From the NCBI RefSeq assembly GCF_017814275.1, contig NZ_JAGIYQ010000018.1:1-64000 (forward strand): a stretch of DNA of 64,000 bases, read 5' to 3'. Shown piece after piece: positions 1 to 10,013 of the stretch (the first letter of the stretch is position 1; every line of letters starts with the position of its first letter). The DNA comes from Gottfriedia endophytica (GTDB taxonomy: Bacteria; Bacillota; Bacilli; Bacillales; Bacillaceae_G). Under the pieces are notes generated by a model. The model was not told the origin of the DNA, made no database searches, and worked only from the letters and a program-made list of their open reading frames with translations. A program made the translations under genes and the position numbers.

Positions 1-112
<112 letters not shown>

Positions 113-120
113 TAACTGTA

Positions 121-151
121 AAACTCTAGTCATATTGACTAGAGTTTTTTT
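121..151 (+). terminator. Intrinsic terminator of the rRNA operon
   Basis: A 12-bp perfect stem, AAACTCTAGTCA at 121-132 with its complement at 136-147, has a 3-nt loop and is followed by a run of T to 151. It lies immediately after the 5S gene. Confidence 0.9.
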
Positions 152-338
152 GTATATTTGAAACAAAATACTAATGAATTCAGGCCATCTTACGTCATTA
201 TTAATCTATCGATTTCAATTGTAGAAATCAATAATGATCTTCTGATCAAAAATAACTTTTCATATAATACAATATAATCTTCTTTTTAAAGAATAGCTTA
301 TATGTGATTTGGAAAAAATAAAATGGGAAACAAATTAG

Positions 339-366
339 TTGAAATTTTTATCAGAAGGAATATAAT
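339..366 (+). promoter_or_regulatory. Probable sigma-A promoter of the ctsR operon
   Basis: TTGAAA at 339-344 and a perfect TATAAT at 361-366, with a 16-bp spacer. The predicted start point near 373 falls inside the CtsR heptads, which is the geometry expected for repression. Nothing else recognisable was seen between 152 and 338. Confidence 0.75.
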
Positions 367-369
367 AAT

Positions 370-396
370 AGTCAAAGATAGTCAAAGTCAGTCAAT
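370..396 (+). promoter_or_regulatory. CtsR operator with three heptads
   Basis: Three direct heptads, AGTCAAA, AGTCAAA and AGTCAAT, start at 370, 380 and 390, separated by GAT and GTC. The known CtsR box is two GGTCAAA-type heptads separated by three bases, so this site has one extra heptad in the same 10-bp phase. It overlaps the predicted transcription start. Confidence 0.85.
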
Positions 397-417
397 ATTA
401 ATAAGGGTGAAAGATGT

Positions 418-879
418 ATGAGAAATATTTCAGATGTTATAGAGCAGTATTTGATTAAGTACTTTGACATATCGAATAAAGAATATGTCGAGATTAAGAG
501 AAGTGAAATTGCAACTAAGTTTGATTGTGTACCGTCTCAAATTAACTATGTTATTAATACACGATTTACACAGGAACGTGGATATATTGTAGAAAGTAAA
601 CGTGGTGGAGGAGGATATATACGAATAACAAAAGTACAGTTTCATGATAAAGCTAGTGTGATAGAGCAAATATTAAATAAGCTAAATCATTCAATTTCTC
701 AATCAAGTTCTGTAGATTATATTTATCTTCTATTGGAACACAGTGTTATTTCAGAGCGTGAAGCGAAAATGATGTTAAGTGTAATCGATCGTTCTGTGCT
801 AATGATAAATCTCCCCTATCGAGATGAATTGAGATCAAGAATGCTGAAGGCAATGTTAACGAGTTTAAAATACAAATAG
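418..879 (+). CDS. ctsR: Class III heat-shock repressor CtsR
   Basis: CtsR is a dimeric winged-helix repressor that shuts off clp genes until heat, or McsB, inactivates it. The 153-residue product matches the usual length of about 154. The DNA-binding part is clear: KRSEIATKFDCVPSQINYVI (residues about 28-47) followed by the wing ESKRGGGGYIRI with its glycine-rich tip. The C-terminal half contains the conserved EREAKMM and DRSVL segments that carry dimerisation. The ATG at 418 follows AAGGGTGA. It is the first gene of ctsR-mcsA-mcsB-clpC, with CtsR heptads directly upstream, so it is autoregulated. Confidence 0.97.
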   Translation: MRNISDVIEQYLIKYFDISNKEYVEIKRSEIATKFDCVPSQINYVINTRFTQERGYIVESKRGGGGYIRITKVQFHDKASVIEQILNKLNHSISQSSSVDYIYLLLEHSVISEREAKMMLSVIDRSVLMINLPYRDELRSRMLKAMLTSLKYK

Positions 880-895
880 TTATGGGGGGTTGGCT

Positions 896-1447
896 ATGAT
901 TTGTCAGGAGTGTAAAGAGCGTCCAGCGACATTGCATTACTCAAAAGTGATAAATGGAGAAAAAACTGAGTATCATTTATGCGATAAATGTGCTCATGAA
1001 ACAGGAAATAAATATTTATTTTCTGGATTAAATGGTTATTCGGTAAATGATCTGTTAGCTGGTTTGTTTAAGGGCAATACTGGAACATATGAAACAAATA
1101 AGAGACCTTTTTCTACACAAGATGAAATACAATGTGAGCGATGCAAAATGACTTATACTCAGTTTACAAAAATCGGTAAATTTGGATGTTCGCATTGTTA
1201 TCAGTCATTTCAAAACCAACTTAATCCAATCTTAAAAAGAATTCACAGTGGGAATCTAGTACATGGTGGAAAACTTCCTTCAAGAGTAGGAGGTACACTT
1301 GCGATAAAGAGAGAATTAAAAGACTTAAGGACAATCCTTCAGTCCCATATCGAACACGAGGATTTTGAAAAAGCAATTGAAGTAAGAGATTCAATCCGAA
1401 AATTAGAGAGTGAATTACAACTACTTCAAGAGAGGGGGACAAATTAA
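896..1447 (+). CDS. mcsA: McsA, zinc-binding activator of the arginine kinase McsB
   Basis: McsA binds and stimulates McsB. The 183-residue protein has two four-cysteine zinc sites, C3/C6/C29/C32 and C80/C83/C98/C101, and a C-terminal UvrB/UvrC-like coiled region at about 138-173 (ALxxxEDFEKAIEVRDSIRKLE type). Such UVR segments also occur in the ClpC middle domain. I chose the ATG at 896 over the TTG at 890 because the GGGGGG ribosome site at 884-889 is 6 nt from it and the family starts MICQEC. It lies 16 bp after ctsR. Confidence 0.96.
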   Translation: MICQECKERPATLHYSKVINGEKTEYHLCDKCAHETGNKYLFSGLNGYSVNDLLAGLFKGNTGTYETNKRPFSTQDEIQCERCKMTYTQFTKIGKFGCSHCYQSFQNQLNPILKRIHSGNLVHGGKLPSRVGGTLAIKRELKDLRTILQSHIEHEDFEKAIEVRDSIRKLESELQLLQERGTN

Positions 1448-1450
1448 GTT

Positions 1451-2518
1451 ATGTCACTTCAAACAGTTATTAATCAAGCGATCAGCCCATGGATGAAGTG
1501 TGATGGTCCTGATGATGATATTGTATTAAGTAGCCGTGTTCGATTAGCAAGAAATATGAAAAATTATTTATTTCCGACCTTACTATCCACTGAAAAAGCA
1601 AAAGAAATCTGTAGCTTAGTGAAAAATTACTTTGAAGGTAATACATCTCTTCCGTTTGGACCATTTGAATACATTGAAATGGAACAAATGGAGCCAATTG
1701 AAAAAAGGGTATTAGTTGAAAAACATTTAATTTCTCCTAATCTTGTAGAAGACTCTATATATGGAGCATGTATATTATCAGAAAATGAACAATTGAGTAT
1801 TATGATAAATGAAGAAGATCATTTGCGAATTCAGAGCTTATTTCCTGGCCTACAGTTGAAAGAAGCATTAAAACTAGCAAATGACATAGATAATTATATT
1901 GAAAGTCAATTAGAGTATGCGTTTGATGAAAATATCGGTTATCTAACCAGTTGTCCAACGAATGTTGGAACAGGGTTAAGAGCATCCGTTATGATGCATT
2001 TACCAGCACTTGTTATGACAAATCAACTAAGTAGAATGATACCGTCTATCAATCAATTAGGATTAGTCGTTAGAGGTATTTATGGTGAAGGTAGCGAAGC
2101 TTTAGGAAATATTTTTCAAATTTCGAATCAAATTACGCTTGGTAAATCTGAGGAAGAAATTACAGATGATTTAATTACCATCGTTCAACAATTAATCCAA
2201 CAAGAACGATCTGTACGAGATGCACTAATGAAAACTTCAACAATTCAACTGGAAGATCGTGTGTATCGCTCTTTAGGAATTTTAAAATTCAGTCGTATTA
2301 TCGAAACAAAAGAAAGTGCTAAGTGCCTATCAGATGTACAGTTAGGAATTGATTTAGGAATAATTGAAGGTCTACCTAAAAGACTTTTAAGTGAATTAAT
2401 GGTTTTAACCCAGCCAGGGATTTTACAGCAATATGCTGGTCAACCACTACAACCGGTAGAAAGAGATATTCGTAGAGCAACTTTAATCAGAGAACGATTA
2501 GATTTAGAAAATAAATAA
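1451..2518 (+). CDS. mcsB: Protein-arginine kinase McsB
   Basis: McsB phosphorylates arginines on CtsR and other proteins and so marks them for ClpC-ClpP. The 355-residue product belongs to the phosphagen-kinase fold. Visible landmarks are SSRVRLARN (28-35, nucleotide binding), the catalytic acid region NEEDH (120-124), the [12 protein letters not shown] motif with C168, the YGEGSE loop near 211-216, and the C-terminal phosphoarginine-sensing RDIRRA segment. All expected catalytic residues are present. The gene begins 3 bp after mcsA; the GAGGGGG site at about 1431-1438 lies inside the end of mcsA. Confidence 0.97.
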   Translation: MSLQTVINQAISPWMKCDGPDDDIVLSSRVRLARNMKNYLFPTLLSTEKAKEICSLVKNYFEGNTSLPFGPFEYIEMEQMEPIEKRVLVEKHLISPNLVEDSIYGACILSENEQLSIMINEEDHLRIQSLFPGLQLKEALKLANDIDNYIESQLEYAFDENIGYLTSCPTNVGTGLRASVMMHLPALVMTNQLSRMIPSINQLGLVVRGIYGEGSEALGNIFQISNQITLGKSEEEITDDLITIVQQLIQQERSVRDALMKTSTIQLEDRVYRSLGILKFSRIIETKESAKCLSDVQLGIDLGIIEGLPKRLLSELMVLTQPGILQQYAGQPLQPVERDIRRATLIRERLDLENK

Positions 2519-2542
2519 TTATTTATATGGGAGGTACCAATT

Positions 2543-4981
2543 ATGATGTTTGGTCGTTTTACAGAACGTGCACAGAAAGTTTTAGCATTATCACAAGAAG
2601 AGGCAATCCGTATTGGTCATTCTAATATTGGAACAGAACATATTTTATTAGGACTTGTACGAGAAGGAGAAGGTATTGCAGCCAAAGCTTTATTAGCGCT
2701 TGGTTTAAGTCCTGAAAAAGTCCAACAAGAAGTAGAATCTTTAATTGGTAGAGGCCAAGGAGTTGCACAAACAGTCCACTATACACCTCGTGCGAAAAAA
2801 GTTATTGAATTATCAATGGATGAAGCAAGAAAACTTGGACATTCGTATGTTGGAACAGAGCACATTTTACTTGGGCTAATTCGTGAAGGTGAAGGAGTAG
2901 CAGCAAGGGTATTAAATAATTTAGGGGTTAGCTTAAACAAAGCACGTCAACAAGTACTCCAATTATTAGGAAGTAATGAAAGTTCTTCTAATCATCAAAA
3001 TGGCACTACTAGTCATGCAAATACTCCAACTTTAGATAGTCTTGCTCGTGACTTAACATCAATTGCACGTGAAGGCCGTTTAGATCCAGTTATTGGACGT
3101 AGCAAAGAGATTCAACGTGTCATTGAAGTGTTGAGTAGAAGAACAAAAAATAACCCAGTGTTAATCGGTGAGCCTGGTGTAGGTAAAACAGCTATTGCAG
3201 AAGGCTTAGCACAGCAAATCGTTAATAATGAGGTGCCAGAAATCTTACGCGATAAACGTGTTATGACACTGGATATGGGAACGGTTGTTGCAGGTACGAA
3301 ATACCGTGGTGAATTTGAAGACAGACTAAAGAAAGTAATGGATGAAATTCGCCAAGCTGGTAATATTATTCTGTTCATCGATGAACTTCATACATTGATT
3401 GGTGCTGGTGGAGCTGAAGGAGCAATTGATGCATCCAATATTTTAAAACCATCATTAGCACGTGGAGAACTACAATGTATTGGTGCAACGACAATCGATG
3501 AATATCGTAAATATATTGAAAAAGATGCAGCCTTAGAAAGACGTTTCCAACCAATTCAAGTAGATCAACCAACTGTTGATGAATCGATTCAAATTTTAAA
3601 AGGTTTACGTGACCGTTATGAAGCGCATCACCGCGTATCGATTTCAGATGAAGCAATTATTGAAGCAGTTAAAATGTCAGAACGATATATTACAGATCGT
3701 TTCTTACCAGATAAAGCAATTGATGTAATTGACGAAGCAGGATCAAAAGTCCGTTTACGTTCATTTACGACACCGCCTAATTTAAAAGAACTAGAAGTAA
3801 AATTAGAAGAGGTACGTAAAGAAAAAGATGCAGCAGTACAAAGTCAAGAATTTGAAAAAGCTGCATCACTAAGGGATTCTGAGCAACGTTTACGTGAACA
3901 GTTAGATGAAACAAAACGTCAATGGAAAGAAAAACAAGGAAAAGAGAATTCAGAGGTAACTGTTGAAGATATTGCGAATGTTGTATCTTCATGGACGAAT
4001 ATACCAGTTACAAGACTTGCACAAACAGAAGCTGATAAATTATTAAATATGGAAGAACTTCTTCATAAACGAGTAATTGGGCAAGATGAAGCAGTTGTAT
4101 CAGTTTCAAAAGCTGTCAGAAGAGCTCGTGCAGGTTTAAAAGACCCTAAACGTCCAATTGGCTCATTTATCTTCCTTGGACCAACAGGTGTAGGTAAAAC
4201 AGAATTAGCGCGTGCATTAGCTGAATCTATTTTCGGTGATGAAGATGCAATGATTCGTGTTGATATGTCAGAGTACATGGAAAAACATGCTACATCACGT
4301 TTAGTCGGAGCACCTCCTGGATATGTTGGATACGATGAAGGTGGACAATTAACAGAGAAGGTTAGAAGAAAACCTTATTCAGTTGTTTTATTAGACGAAA
4401 TCGAAAAAGCTCATCCTGACGTCTTTAACATTCTTCTTCAAGTATTAGAAGATGGAAGATTAACGGATTCTAAAGGTAGAACTGTTGATTTCCGAAATAC
4501 AATTGTTATTATGACATCAAACGTTGGTGCAAGTGCCTTAAAAACAAATAAATATGTTGGATTTAGCGTAAATGATGATAAGAAAGATTACCAAGATATG
4601 AAAGGAAAGGTTATGGAAGAGTTGAAAAAGGCATTCCGCCCAGAATTCCTTAACCGTATTGATGAAACAATCGTTTTCCACTCACTTGAGAAAAAACATA
4701 TTAAGGAAATCGTTCATTTATTAGCAAATAGTTTAGTAAAACGTTTAAAAGAACAAGATATTGAATTAGAATTAACAGAAGTAGCAATTGAAAAAATTGC
4801 GGAAGAAGGAATCGACCTAGAGTACGGTGCAAGACCGTTACGTCGAGCAATTCAAAAGCAAGTTGAAGATCGCTTATCTGAAGAATTATTAAAAGGTACG
4901 ATTGAAAAAGGCCAAAAAGTTGTTTTTGATGTAAAAGATGGGGAATATGTGGTTAAAACGGCAGAGAAAATACAACAATAG
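2543..4981 (+). CDS. clpC: AAA+ unfoldase ClpC
   Basis: ClpC is the HSP100 unfoldase that feeds substrates to ClpP. The 812 residues show, in order, the double Clp-N repeat (about 1-145, two copies of GxEHILLGLxREGEG), the D1 ATPase with Walker A GEPGVGKT and Walker B LFIDELHT, the middle domain with a UVR-like FEKAASLRD segment, the D2 ATPase with Walker A GPTGVGKT, and the VGF tripeptide in KYVGFSV that docks ClpP. The length equals the B. subtilis protein. The start is ATG at 2543 (or 2546) behind GGGAGGT. Expression is from the CtsR-controlled promoter. Confidence 0.98.
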   Translation: MMFGRFTERAQKVLALSQEEAIRIGHSNIGTEHILLGLVREGEGIAAKALLALGLSPEKVQQEVESLIGRGQGVAQTVHYTPRAKKVIELSMDEARKLGHSYVGTEHILLGLIREGEGVAARVLNNLGVSLNKARQQVLQLLGSNESSSNHQNGTTSHANTPTLDSLARDLTSIAREGRLDPVIGRSKEIQRVIEVLSRRTKNNPVLIGEPGVGKTAIAEGLAQQIVNNEVPEILRDKRVMTLDMGTVVAGTKYRGEFEDRLKKVMDEIRQAGNIILFIDELHTLIGAGGAEGAIDASNILKPSLARGELQCIGATTIDEYRKYIEKDAALERRFQPIQVDQPTVDESIQILKGLRDRYEAHHRVSISDEAIIEAVKMSERYITDRFLPDKAIDVIDEAGSKVRLRSFTTPPNLKELEVKLEEVRKEKDAAVQSQEFEKAASLRDSEQRLREQLDETKRQWKEKQGKENSEVTVEDIANVVSSWTNIPVTRLAQTEADKLLNMEELLHKRVIGQDEAVVSVSKAVRRARAGLKDPKRPIGSFIFLGPTGVGKTELARALAESIFGDEDAMIRVDMSEYMEKHATSRLVGAPPGYVGYDEGGQLTEKVRRKPYSVVLLDEIEKAHPDVFNILLQVLEDGRLTDSKGRTVDFRNTIVIMTSNVGASALKTNKYVGFSVNDDKKDYQDMKGKVMEELKKAFRPEFLNRIDETIVFHSLEKKHIKEIVHLLANSLVKRLKEQDIELELTEVAIEKIAEEGIDLEYGARPLRRAIQKQVEDRLSEELLKGTIEKGQKVVFDVKDGEYVVKTAEKIQQ

Positions 4982-5018
4982 GGCTATTGCATAGTAATCT
5001 TAAAAAATATTCAGTTTT

Positions 5019-5048
5019 TAGAAAGAAATTAATGAAAAATTCTTTCTA
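5019..5048 (+). repeat. Inverted repeat downstream of clpC
   Basis: TAGAAAGAA at 5019-5027 is exactly complementary to TTCTTTCTA at 5040-5048. It lies just upstream of the clpC terminator and could form a hairpin at the mRNA 3' end. No function is known. Confidence 0.5.
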
Positions 5049-5060
5049 AATTCTAATTTT

Positions 5061-5087
5061 AGAAAAAGGGCGCAAAGCCCTTTTTCT
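5061..5087 (+). terminator. Terminator of the ctsR-clpC operon
   Basis: AGAAAAAGGGC pairs with GCCCTTTTTCT around a 5-nt loop, with the T run forming the 3' arm. It separates clpC from radA, although in B. subtilis some transcription continues into radA. Confidence 0.85.
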
Positions 5088-5161
5088 TATATACTAAGTA
5101 ATGTAGGATATATGTACATGCACTACTTAGTTGTTAGGTAAAGATAGAGGAGTTAGTGAGT

Positions 5162-6538
5162 ATGGCTAAGAAAAAAACAAAGTTTGTTTGTCAGTCCTGC
5201 GGTTATGAATCGGTTAAATGGGTTGGAAAATGTCCAAACTGTAATGAATGGAATACAATGGTAGAGTTTATTGAAGCCCCTCCAAGTTCAAGAAGATTAA
5301 CATTTCAAACGAATGCTAGCGCGGAAGGTGCTAGTCCAAAATCTATTATGGAAGTTGAAATAGGAACTGAAACAAGAATCTTAACAGATTTTCAAGAATT
5401 TAACCGTGTACTAGGCGGTGGAGTAGTACTAGGCTCACTAGTATTAATTGGGGGAGATCCTGGTATAGGAAAATCAACAATGCTACTTCAGGTTTCATCT
5501 CAACTTGCTAAAAATGATAATCGTGTACTATATGTTTCAGGTGAGGAATCACAAAAACAAATTAAATTAAGAGCAGAAAGACTTGGAATACTAACACCAA
5601 ATTTATTTGTATTATCTGAAACAGATCTTACTTATGTTGCAAAATACATGGAAGATATGAATCCGGATTTTGTGGTTATCGACTCAATTCAAACAATTCA
5701 CTTGCCAGATGTGACATCAGCACCAGGAAGTGTGTCACAGGTTCGAGAATGTACATCGGAATTAATGAGATTAGCTAAAACAAAAGGAATCCCAATTTTT
5801 ATTGTTGGTCATGTAACAAAAGAAGGAGCTATTGCGGGTCCAAGAATGCTAGAGCATATGGTTGATGCAGTACTTTACTTTGAAGGAGAACGCCATCATA
5901 CTTATCGTATACTTCGAGCAGTAAAAAACCGTTTTGGTTCAACAAATGAAATGGGAATATTTGAAATGAAAGAGCAAGGGTTAGTTGAAGTACTTAATCC
6001 TTCTGAAATTTTTCTTGAGGAACGTCCATTTGGTGTAGCTGGATCAACTGTAGTAGCATCGATGGAAGGGACAAGACCAGTTCTTGTTGAGCTTCAGGCT
6101 CTAGTTTCTCCGACGAGTTTTGGGAATGCTAGACGAATGGCAACGGGAATAGATCATAATCGTGTCTCATTGATTATGGCCGTTCTCGAGAAAAGAGTAG
6201 GATTACTTCTGCAAAACCAAGATGCCTATTTAAAAGTTGCAGGTGGTTTAAAACTAGATGAACCTGCAGTAGATTTGGCTGTAGCAGTCAGTATTGCATC
6301 TAGTTTCCAAGACAAACCGACACAGCCTACTGATGTAGTTGTTGGGGAGATCGGCTTAACTGGAGAAGTAAGAAGAGTTTCAAGAATTGAACAACGTGTA
6401 CAAGAGGCAGCAAAATTAGGCTTCCATCGTGCAATCATTCCAGCAAAAAATATAGGTGGTTGGACGTTTCCAGAAGGTGTGGAAGTGATTGGGGTAAATT
6501 CTGTGCAAGAAGCACTCCGTATTGTATTAGGAGGGTAA
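5162..6538 (+). CDS. radA: DNA repair and recombination protein RadA
   Basis: RadA is a RecA-like, DnaB-type motor that promotes branch migration of recombination intermediates. The 458 residues show an N-terminal zinc ribbon (C10/C13/C24/C27), Walker [11 protein letters not shown] near 97-106, the RadA signature KNRFGST near 255-262, and a C-terminal Lon-protease-like domain with [20 protein letters not shown] chose ATG at 5162 because AGAGGAG is about 10 nt upstream; the in-frame GTG at 5156 is too close to it. radA and disA are 2 bp apart. Confidence 0.97.
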   Translation: MAKKKTKFVCQSCGYESVKWVGKCPNCNEWNTMVEFIEAPPSSRRLTFQTNASAEGASPKSIMEVEIGTETRILTDFQEFNRVLGGGVVLGSLVLIGGDPGIGKSTMLLQVSSQLAKNDNRVLYVSGEESQKQIKLRAERLGILTPNLFVLSETDLTYVAKYMEDMNPDFVVIDSIQTIHLPDVTSAPGSVSQVRECTSELMRLAKTKGIPIFIVGHVTKEGAIAGPRMLEHMVDAVLYFEGERHHTYRILRAVKNRFGSTNEMGIFEMKEQGLVEVLNPSEIFLEERPFGVAGSTVVASMEGTRPVLVELQALVSPTSFGNARRMATGIDHNRVSLIMAVLEKRVGLLLQNQDAYLKVAGGLKLDEPAVDLAVAVSIASSFQDKPTQPTDVVVGEIGLTGEVRRVSRIEQRVQEAAKLGFHRAIIPAKNIGGWTFPEGVEVIGVNSVQEALRIVLGG

Positions 6539-6540
6539 GA

Positions 6541-7614
6541 ATGGAAGAACAAAAAAATAAAGCTAAAACAATTCTCCCTGTACTACAAATGATTTCACCA
6601 GGTACACCTTTAAGGGACGGAATCGATAATGTATTACGTGCCCAAACAGGTGGATTAATTGTTTTGGGATTTAGTGATGAAATGAAAGAAATGGTTGATG
6701 GTGGGTTCCATATAAACGATTCTTACTCACCAGCAAGTCTATATGAATTAGCAAAAATGGATGGTGCAATTATTTTAAATGAAACTGGTTCAAAAATATT
6801 GTTTGCAAATGCACAGCTTATACCAGATTCATCAATTTTTACCATTGAAACAGGAATGCGCCACCGTACTGCAGAGCGGGTTGCGAGACAAACAGGAAAT
6901 CTTGTCATAGCTATTTCACAGAGAAGGAACGTAATCACATTATATAAAGGGAATTTACGATATACATTACGTGATATAGGTGTCATTTTAACGAAAGCAA
7001 ACCAAGCAATTCAAACACTTGAAAAATATAAATTAGTATGGAGTCAAGGAATCACATCATTGGGAATACTTGAATTCGAAGAGTTAGTTACGTTATTTGA
7101 AGTAGTGAATGTATTGCATAGTGTCGAGATGGTTCTAAGAATTAAAAATGAAATTAGCAACTATGTCATTGAGCTTGGGGCAGAGGGCCGACTAATAGAG
7201 TTACAATTAGTTGAAATTATTTCTGATTTAGAGGAAGAATCGCTGCTATTAATTAAAGATTATCACTATAATAAAGATGTAGATCCAAAAGTCGTTCTTC
7301 AGAAACTCCAAGAACTAGCAAATGAAGAACTCTTAGAGGATGCTGTCATCATAAAGCTACTTGGTTATCCAAATAATACAAATCTTGAAGAAATGGTTGA
7401 ACCAAGAGGTTATCGAACATTAAGGAAAATATCGAGACTACCTCCACTAGTTATCGAAAATTTAATCGTACGTTTTAAAAATCTAAAAGGTGTGAACCGT
7501 GCATCTTTAACTGACCTTGATGATGTAGAAGGCATAGGGGAAGTCCGTGCGAAAAAAATTAAAGAGGGTTTAAAAAGAATTCAAGAACAATTGTATATCA
7601 ATAGACACAATTGA
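6541..7614 (+). CDS. disA: Diadenylate cyclase DisA, DNA-integrity scanning protein
   Basis: DisA makes c-di-AMP from two ATP and scans DNA, stopping at branched structures. The 357-residue product has the diadenylate cyclase domain (about 1-150) with the DGA motif at D74-G75-A76 and RHRT at 107-110, both needed for activity. A helical linker follows, then a C-terminal helix-hairpin-helix DNA-binding domain ([16 protein letters not shown] near 325-345). The ATG at 6541 lies 8 bp behind GGAGG at the end of radA. Translational coupling with radA, a known DisA partner, is likely. Confidence 0.97.
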   Translation: MEEQKNKAKTILPVLQMISPGTPLRDGIDNVLRAQTGGLIVLGFSDEMKEMVDGGFHINDSYSPASLYELAKMDGAIILNETGSKILFANAQLIPDSSIFTIETGMRHRTAERVARQTGNLVIAISQRRNVITLYKGNLRYTLRDIGVILTKANQAIQTLEKYKLVWSQGITSLGILEFEELVTLFEVVNVLHSVEMVLRIKNEISNYVIELGAEGRLIELQLVEIISDLEEESLLLIKDYHYNKDVDPKVVLQKLQELANEELLEDAVIIKLLGYPNNTNLEEMVEPRGYRTLRKISRLPPLVIENLIVRFKNLKGVNRASLTDLDDVEGIGEVRAKKIKEGLKRIQEQLYINRHN

Positions 7615-7692
7615 AGTATTTAGACTAAGATAGTAGTATGTAAAATAAAAATGTAATACCAATTTATATATAATGTGATAGGAGGTGTAACA

Positions 7693-8760
7693 ATGTTAAA
7701 GAGAATTGTACAAATAATTTATGTTTTGATTGGTTCTTCATTAGGAGTATTGCTATTTCCAATCTTTTTCCACCTTTTTAAAGCGCATGTACCCACATTC
7801 TTTCAATCATCTTACGTACAAGCAATTTGTGGAGCAATAATCTTTTTCATTTTATCACTTTGGTTAGTTGATTATACAGTTTCGTTTATAAAGTATATTG
7901 AAGAAAAATTATTAAGGGCCCCAATAACCGTTATCCTTTTCGGCAGTCTTGGGTTAGTTTTTGGACTTATAGTGGCGTATTTAATTTTATTGCCAATTGA
8001 TTCAATCGGTTTAAAATCTCTTTCAACAGTTCTTCAAATCGTTATAACGATTCTTTTCGGATACTTAGGTTTCCAAGTAGGTTTTAAAAAGCGTGAAGAA
8101 CTAGTTAGCTTATTTTCTCTTCCAGGAAAAAATAAACGAAAAAATATAGAAGAACCGGATTTTCAAGATATACCAGTAAAAATATTAGATACGAGTGTCA
8201 TTATTGATGGGCGTATTGCAGATATTTGTCAAACTGGCTTTATAGAAGGAACTGTTGTGATTCCTCAGTTTGTTTTAGCAGAATTGCAATATATCGCAGA
8301 TTCTTCAGATACATTAAAACGAAATCGTGGTCGACGTGGACTCGATATTTTAAATCGAATTCAAAAAGAAAACTCTGTAAAAGTTGAAATCTATGAAGGT
8401 GATTTTGAAGATATCCCTGAAGTAGATGCGAAACTCGTGAAATTAGCGAAAGTTAGAAGTGGTATTCTTGTTACAAATGATTTTAATTTAAATAAAGTAA
8501 GTGAGCTTCAACAAGTTAAAGTTCTTAATATTAATGACCTGGCTAATGCTATTAAACCTGTCGTATTACCCGGGGAAGTCATTCAAGCCTTTGTCGTTAA
8601 AGAAGGTAAAGAAAATAAACAAGGTGTTGCTTATCTAGATGATGGCACAATGATTGTCGTTGAAGACGGAAAAGATGTGATCGGTCAGCGAATTGATACG
8701 ATTGTGACAAGTGTGCTTCAAACATCAGCTGGACGAATGATTTTTGCGAAGGTTAAGTAA
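7693..8760 (+). CDS. yacL: Membrane-anchored PIN-TRAM protein YacL
   Basis: The 355-residue product has four N-terminal hydrophobic segments (about 7-29, 41-63, 76-102, 110-130), then a PIN nuclease-like domain (about 160-285) with the acidic residues D166, E197, D245 and D263, and a C-terminal TRAM domain (about 292-353). This is the conserved Bacillus YacL/PilT-like architecture. It implies a membrane-tethered RNase, but the substrate is unknown. The ATG at 7693 follows GGAGGTG with ideal spacing. It lies between disA and ispD as in B. subtilis. Confidence 0.93.
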   Translation: MLKRIVQIIYVLIGSSLGVLLFPIFFHLFKAHVPTFFQSSYVQAICGAIIFFILSLWLVDYTVSFIKYIEEKLLRAPITVILFGSLGLVFGLIVAYLILLPIDSIGLKSLSTVLQIVITILFGYLGFQVGFKKREELVSLFSLPGKNKRKNIEEPDFQDIPVKILDTSVIIDGRIADICQTGFIEGTVVIPQFVLAELQYIADSSDTLKRNRGRRGLDILNRIQKENSVKVEIYEGDFEDIPEVDAKLVKLAKVRSGILVTNDFNLNKVSELQQVKVLNINDLANAIKPVVLPGEVIQAFVVKEGKENKQGVAYLDDGTMIVVEDGKDVIGQRIDTIVTSVLQTSAGRMIFAKVK

Positions 8761-8789
8761 GGTAGCATTTTTTAAGGAGTATAGAATTT

Positions 8790-9476
8790 ATGCAATACAA
8801 AGTCGTTATACCTGCAGCGGGCTCTGGAAAAAGAATGGGTGCAGGTATGAATAAATTATTCCTAAAAATCGGTCATCAAACGATCATTGAAATGACCTTA
8901 TCTGTATTTGGAAGGGATAAACGCTGTAATGAAATTATCCTACCAATCAATCCTGATGATCGTAAGTTGTTTGAGAGCTTACCTAGTATAAAAGAGTTCA
9001 AAGAAAAACTTACTTTTGTACAAGGTGGAGCTGAACGCCAAGAGAGTGTGTTCAATGGAGTAAGAGCAATTGATGATAAAAAATCAATTGTATTAGTGCA
9101 TGATGGAGCTAGACCATTTGTAACCGATAAAATTATCTCAGCTTTACTAGAAAACAGTAAAAGTTCTGATGGTGTGATATGTGCTGTACCGGTAAAGGAT
9201 ACAATTAAAAAAATTGAGCAAGAGGTAGTAGCTGAAACAATTGATCGTTCAACATTATGGGCAGTACAAACACCTCAGGCTTTTACACAAGAAGTATTGA
9301 TAGAATCGCATACTCTAGCTGAAGAAAAAGGATTTTTTGGAACTGATGATGCGAGTTTACTTGAATGGCAAGGTAAGCAGATAAAAGTTGTTATGGGTGA
9401 TTACTTTAATATAAAAGTAACAACAAAAGAAGATTTAATTTTTGCAGAGGCAATTCTGCAAGGAAGACATGAGTAG
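8790..9476 (+). CDS. ispD: 2-C-methyl-D-erythritol 4-phosphate cytidylyltransferase
   Basis: IspD joins CTP to methylerythritol phosphate in the non-mevalonate isoprenoid pathway. The 228-residue product starts with the nucleotidyltransferase loop VIPAAGSGKRMGAG (6-19) and contains VLVHDGARPFV near 106-116, VPVKDTIK and the WAVQTPQ segment, all typical of the family. The ATG at 8790 follows AAGGAG. The stop is 13 bp before ispF, which acts two steps later in the same pathway. Length is normal. Confidence 0.97.
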   Translation: MQYKVVIPAAGSGKRMGAGMNKLFLKIGHQTIIEMTLSVFGRDKRCNEIILPINPDDRKLFESLPSIKEFKEKLTFVQGGAERQESVFNGVRAIDDKKSIVLVHDGARPFVTDKIISALLENSKSSDGVICAVPVKDTIKKIEQEVVAETIDRSTLWAVQTPQAFTQEVLIESHTLAEEKGFFGTDDASLLEWQGKQIKVVMGDYFNIKVTTKEDLIFAEAILQGRHE

Positions 9477-9489
9477 AAGGTGAAGAAAC

Positions 9490-9969
9490 ATGTTTAGAAT
9501 AGGACAGGGCTTTGATGTACATGCTTTTGCACAAAATAGACCGTTAATTATTGGTGGGATTGAAATTCCATATGAGTTAGGGTTACTAGGGCACTCAGAT
9601 GCAGATGTTTTACTTCACACAGTTGCGGATGCATTACTAGGTGCAGTTGGAGAAGGAGATATTGGTAAACATTTTCCTGATACTGATCCAGCTTTTAAAG
9701 ATGCGGACTCTGCAAAATTACTTGCACATGTGTTTTCGATTGTGAAAGAAAAAGGATATATGCTCGTGAATGCAGATTGTACAATTATTGCACAAGCACC
9801 TAAAATGGCTCCTTATATTGAGCCAATGAGAAATCGAATTGCTGAACTGTTGGAAACTGCGCCAGAAAATATTAACGTTAAAGCGACAACAACAGAAAAA
9901 TTAGGTTTCACAGGCAGAAAAGAAGGAATTGCATCACAAGCTGTTGTATTGTTACAAAAGAAGGCTTAA
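9490..9969 (+). CDS. ispF: 2-C-methyl-D-erythritol 2,4-cyclodiphosphate synthase
   Basis: IspF cyclises CDP-methylerythritol phosphate with loss of CMP. The trimeric enzyme binds zinc at the subunit interface, and the ligands are present: D9 and H11 in GFDVHAF and H43 in [12 protein letters not shown]. The C-terminal [20 protein letters not shown] binds the cytidine. Length (159 residues) is normal. The start is ATG at 9490, behind AAGGTGA. It forms a pair with ispD. Confidence 0.97.
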   Translation: MFRIGQGFDVHAFAQNRPLIIGGIEIPYELGLLGHSDADVLLHTVADALLGAVGEGDIGKHFPDTDPAFKDADSAKLLAHVFSIVKEKGYMLVNADCTIIAQAPKMAPYIEPMRNRIAELLETAPENINVKATTTEKLGFTGRKEGIASQAVVLLQKKA

Positions 9970-10013
9970 ACTAATATATTGAAAAAAAATTTAAATTTTG
10001 GAGAGTGTCATAC

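Noticed and set aside
152-338. tRNA genes after the 5S rRNA
   Set aside because: No cloverleaf or T-loop consensus is present before ctsR.
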